NCBI RefSeq assembly: GCF_018326005.1
Contig: NZ_AP021903.1
Coordinates: forward strand, 4,577,001-4,641,000
Direction: 5' to 3'
Origin: Pseudomonas sp. Seg1
GTDB taxonomy: Bacteria > Pseudomonadota > Gammaproteobacteria > Pseudomonadales > Pseudomonadaceae
Length of the DNA: 64,000 bases
Positions 62,770 through 64,000 of the stretch are shown in pieces. Made by a program: the position numbers and the translations under genes. How positions within the stretch are numbered: the first letter of the stretch is position 1; every line of letters starts with the position of its first letter. A model generated the notes under the pieces. It made no database searches and was not told the DNA's origin. It worked only from the letters and a program-made list of their open reading frames with translations.

Positions 62770-63267
62770 ATGAGCCGTTATCGCCCTCCCCGCACCGCCG
62801 GCACCGCGCTGATCACCCCTGAAGGTGAAGCGCGGATGCGTGCTGAATTCCATGAGTTGTGGCATGTGCGCCGCCCGCAGGTGACGCAATCGGTCAGCGA
62901 GGCGGCGGCTCAGGGCGATCGCTCGGAAAACGCCGAGTACACCTACGGCAAGAAGATGCTGCGCGAGATCGACAGTCGCGTGCGCTTTCTGACCAAACGC
63001 CTGGAAGCATTGAAAGTCGTCAGTGAAAAACCCAGCGATCCGAACAAGGTCTACTTCGGCGCCTGGGTGACCATCGAAGACGAAGACGGCAAGCAATCGC
63101 GCTACCGTATCGTCGGCCCGGATGAACTTGACCTGAAACTGGGCCTGATCAGCATCGACTCGCCATTGGCCCGCGCCTTGATCGGCAAGGCGCTGGATGC
63201 AGAAGTGCGAGTACAAACGCCCACTGGCGAGCAATTCGTCTATATCGTGGCGATCGAATACCTGTAA
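62770..63267 (+). CDS. greB: Transcription elongation factor GreB
   Basis: The 165-aa factor stimulates RNA cleavage by backtracked RNA polymerase. The coiled-coil tip retains the catalytic acidic pair D50 and E53 in [16 protein letters not shown], and [26 protein letters not shown] marks GreB. Length is normal. It lies 34 bp after the permease gene and may be cotranscribed with it. Confidence 0.93.
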   Translation: MSRYRPPRTAGTALITPEGEARMRAEFHELWHVRRPQVTQSVSEAAAQGDRSENAEYTYGKKMLREIDSRVRFLTKRLEALKVVSEKPSDPNKVYFGAWVTIEDEDGKQSRYRIVGPDELDLKLGLISIDSPLARALIGKALDAEVRVQTPTGEQFVYIVAIEYL

Positions 63268-63273
63268 GGCGTA

Positions 63274-63582
63274 TCAGCGGCGAGTGATCAGGCCCTGTCG
63301 TGCAACGCGGGTCAGTTGCTTGATCATCTCCGGCGCATCTTGCGCACACGGCGCCTGAATCACCGCCAGATCAAAACTGTCACTGGCGAAACGCACCAGC
63401 GACTCGCCGTCTTCAACAAACTGGATCAGGAACGCGGCAGGACCGCCACTGCGACGTGGCCAGCCATCGAGATAACGCAACAGCGTCGGCTGATGTTTAC
63501 CGCCAAGGAGGATTTTCGGGTTGCGCTGGGTGATATGTGCCGTGATCGGCGCGGGACGTGCTGGAGGGCGTAGTGCATTCAT
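63274..63582 (-). CDS. Conserved hypothetical protein
   Basis: The 102-aa protein begins with a Pro/Ala-rich stretch (MNALRPPARPAPITAHITQRNPKI), followed by a compact soluble domain (SLVRFASDSFDLAVIQAPCAQDAPEMIKQL). There is no signal peptide or membrane helix. I do not recognise the family. GAGA is the best ribosome site. It converges on greB with six bases between. Confidence 0.55.
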   Translation of the reverse strand: MNALRPPARPAPITAHITQRNPKILLGGKHQPTLLRYLDGWPRRSGGPAAFLIQFVEDGESLVRFASDSFDLAVIQAPCAQDAPEMIKQLTRVARQGLITRR

Positions 63583-63784
63583 CGTTTCGTGTCTCTGCCT
63601 CAAAAGTCTGCATGGCAGGTGAGAGGCAACACCGAACCAGCGCTTTAGCGGTATTTCGAAGCCCTGTTCCGGCTTCTGACGGCAACTGTTGAAGTCACCT
63701 GGCGCCCCGCAAGTAGCTGTTTAAATCGGCGCATGGGCAACATCCTAGAGAACGTGACCGATCAGTGTCAAGAATCAGCCGCAA

Positions 63785-63815
63785 CAAAAAAGGCCCGCAC
63801 AATGCGGGCCTTTTG
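63785..63815. terminator. Intrinsic terminator
   Basis: AAAAAGGCCCGCA-CAA-TGCGGGCCTTTT, a perfect stem. It would end the DoxX gene on the minus strand. Confidence 0.85.
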
Positions 63816-63831
63816 GCTTGACCTAGAGCGC

Positions 63832-64000
63832 TCAACCGGCGATGGCGCGATCCACCGAAAGCTTGCCGGCACCTTCGATCAGTACGGCGAGGCTGCCACC
63901 GAGCAGGGCCAGTGCGAACTCGTAGCCGTTGTTGGCCATGAACAAGCCGTTGCTGATGTGCACGGTGAAGATTGCCACCAGCGACAGGAAGGTCAGACCC
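63832..64000 (-). CDS. DoxX-family membrane protein, C-terminal part
   Basis: This is the last 55 residues of a minus-strand gene cut by the window edge, ending with TGA at 63832-63834. It reads GLTFLSLVAIFTVHISNGLF, then MANNGYEFALALLGGSLAVL, then IEGAGKLSVDRAIAG. The FMANNGYEFALALLG pattern with two hydrophobic helices is typical of the DoxX/YqjF family C-terminus. The function of such four-helix membrane proteins is unclear. An intrinsic terminator follows. Confidence 0.75.
   Translation of the reverse strand, partial: GLTFLSLVAIFTVHISNGLFMANNGYEFALALLGGSLAVLIEGAGKLSVDRAIAG

Overview
The window reads as chromosomal core DNA of a fluorescent Pseudomonas (P. fluorescens group). The evidence is high GC with strong third-position bias, an OprI-type murein lipoprotein, an EarP/EF-P(Arg32) pair, SagS/OspR/glutathione peroxidase, RocS/RocA-type signalling, and intergenic REP-like repeats with cores such as GTGGGAGCTGGCTTGCC. 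Gene order resembles, from memory, two blocks of the P. aeruginosa chromosome. I see no rRNA, tRNA, CRISPR array, prophage, insertion sequence or recognisable defence island.

Layout. 0-7.5 kb: exonuclease, nucleoside phosphorylase ppnP, MOSC protein, CheV, a degenerate Hpt-like protein, a NarL-type histidine kinase/regulator pair and YegS lipid kinase. 7.5-10 kb: molybdenum cofactor genes moeA-moaB, with mobA divergent. 10-19 kb: small lipoprotein, pseudouridine synthase, a small gene under a near-perfect LexA box, glutaredoxin-like protein, KefB-type antiporter, an ammonium transporter without glnK, a YqjD/E/K-type membrane trio, an EAL phosphodiesterase and a dGTPase. 19.5-30.7 kb is signalling-dense: a RocA2/BvgA-like regulator overlapping a 1218-aa BvgS-like hybrid kinase, a large sensory HD-GYP protein, free-methionine sulfoxide reductase with an AAA-type ATPase, and the hybrid kinase SagS. 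30.6-33.5 kb: peroxide and thiol repair (ospR, gpx, msrB) and alaA. 33.8-46 kb: htpX, tpm, a LigB-type dioxygenase, deaD, a crotonase, a spermidine-synthase-like protein, class II DAHP synthase, YcaQ-type DNA glycosylase, a DUF1127 protein, two LysR regulators and a TauE-type exporter. 46-49.5 kb: ohrR-ohr and earP-efp. 49.6-56.5 kb: a membrane protein, a Gre-like factor, cysB, a universal stress protein, a frameshifted 5'-nucleotidase, a PanE-like reductase, thioredoxin, a PilZ-like protein, class I DAHP synthase and a GNAT protein. 57-64 kb: oprI facing an L,D-transpeptidase, tesA divergent from a YbbA/YbbP transporter, greB, and the C-terminus of a DoxX protein at the right edge.

Common threads are cyclic-di-GMP and phosphorelay signalling (EAL, HD-GYP, PilZ, RocA/RocS, SagS, CheV), oxidative damage repair with two OhrR-family regulators, and transcription/translation accessory factors (GreB, a Gre-like protein, EF-P, DeaD).

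The observations most worth following up are: a single-base frameshift in a C6 tract of the 5'-nucleotidase; a LexA box in front of an unknown gene; palindromes and direct repeats beside the two OhrR-family operons; leader hairpins before msrB and deaD; a Gre factor that lacks a catalytic Asp; an Hpt-like protein without the phospho-histidine; and a roughly 160-residue insertion inside the HD-GYP domain.
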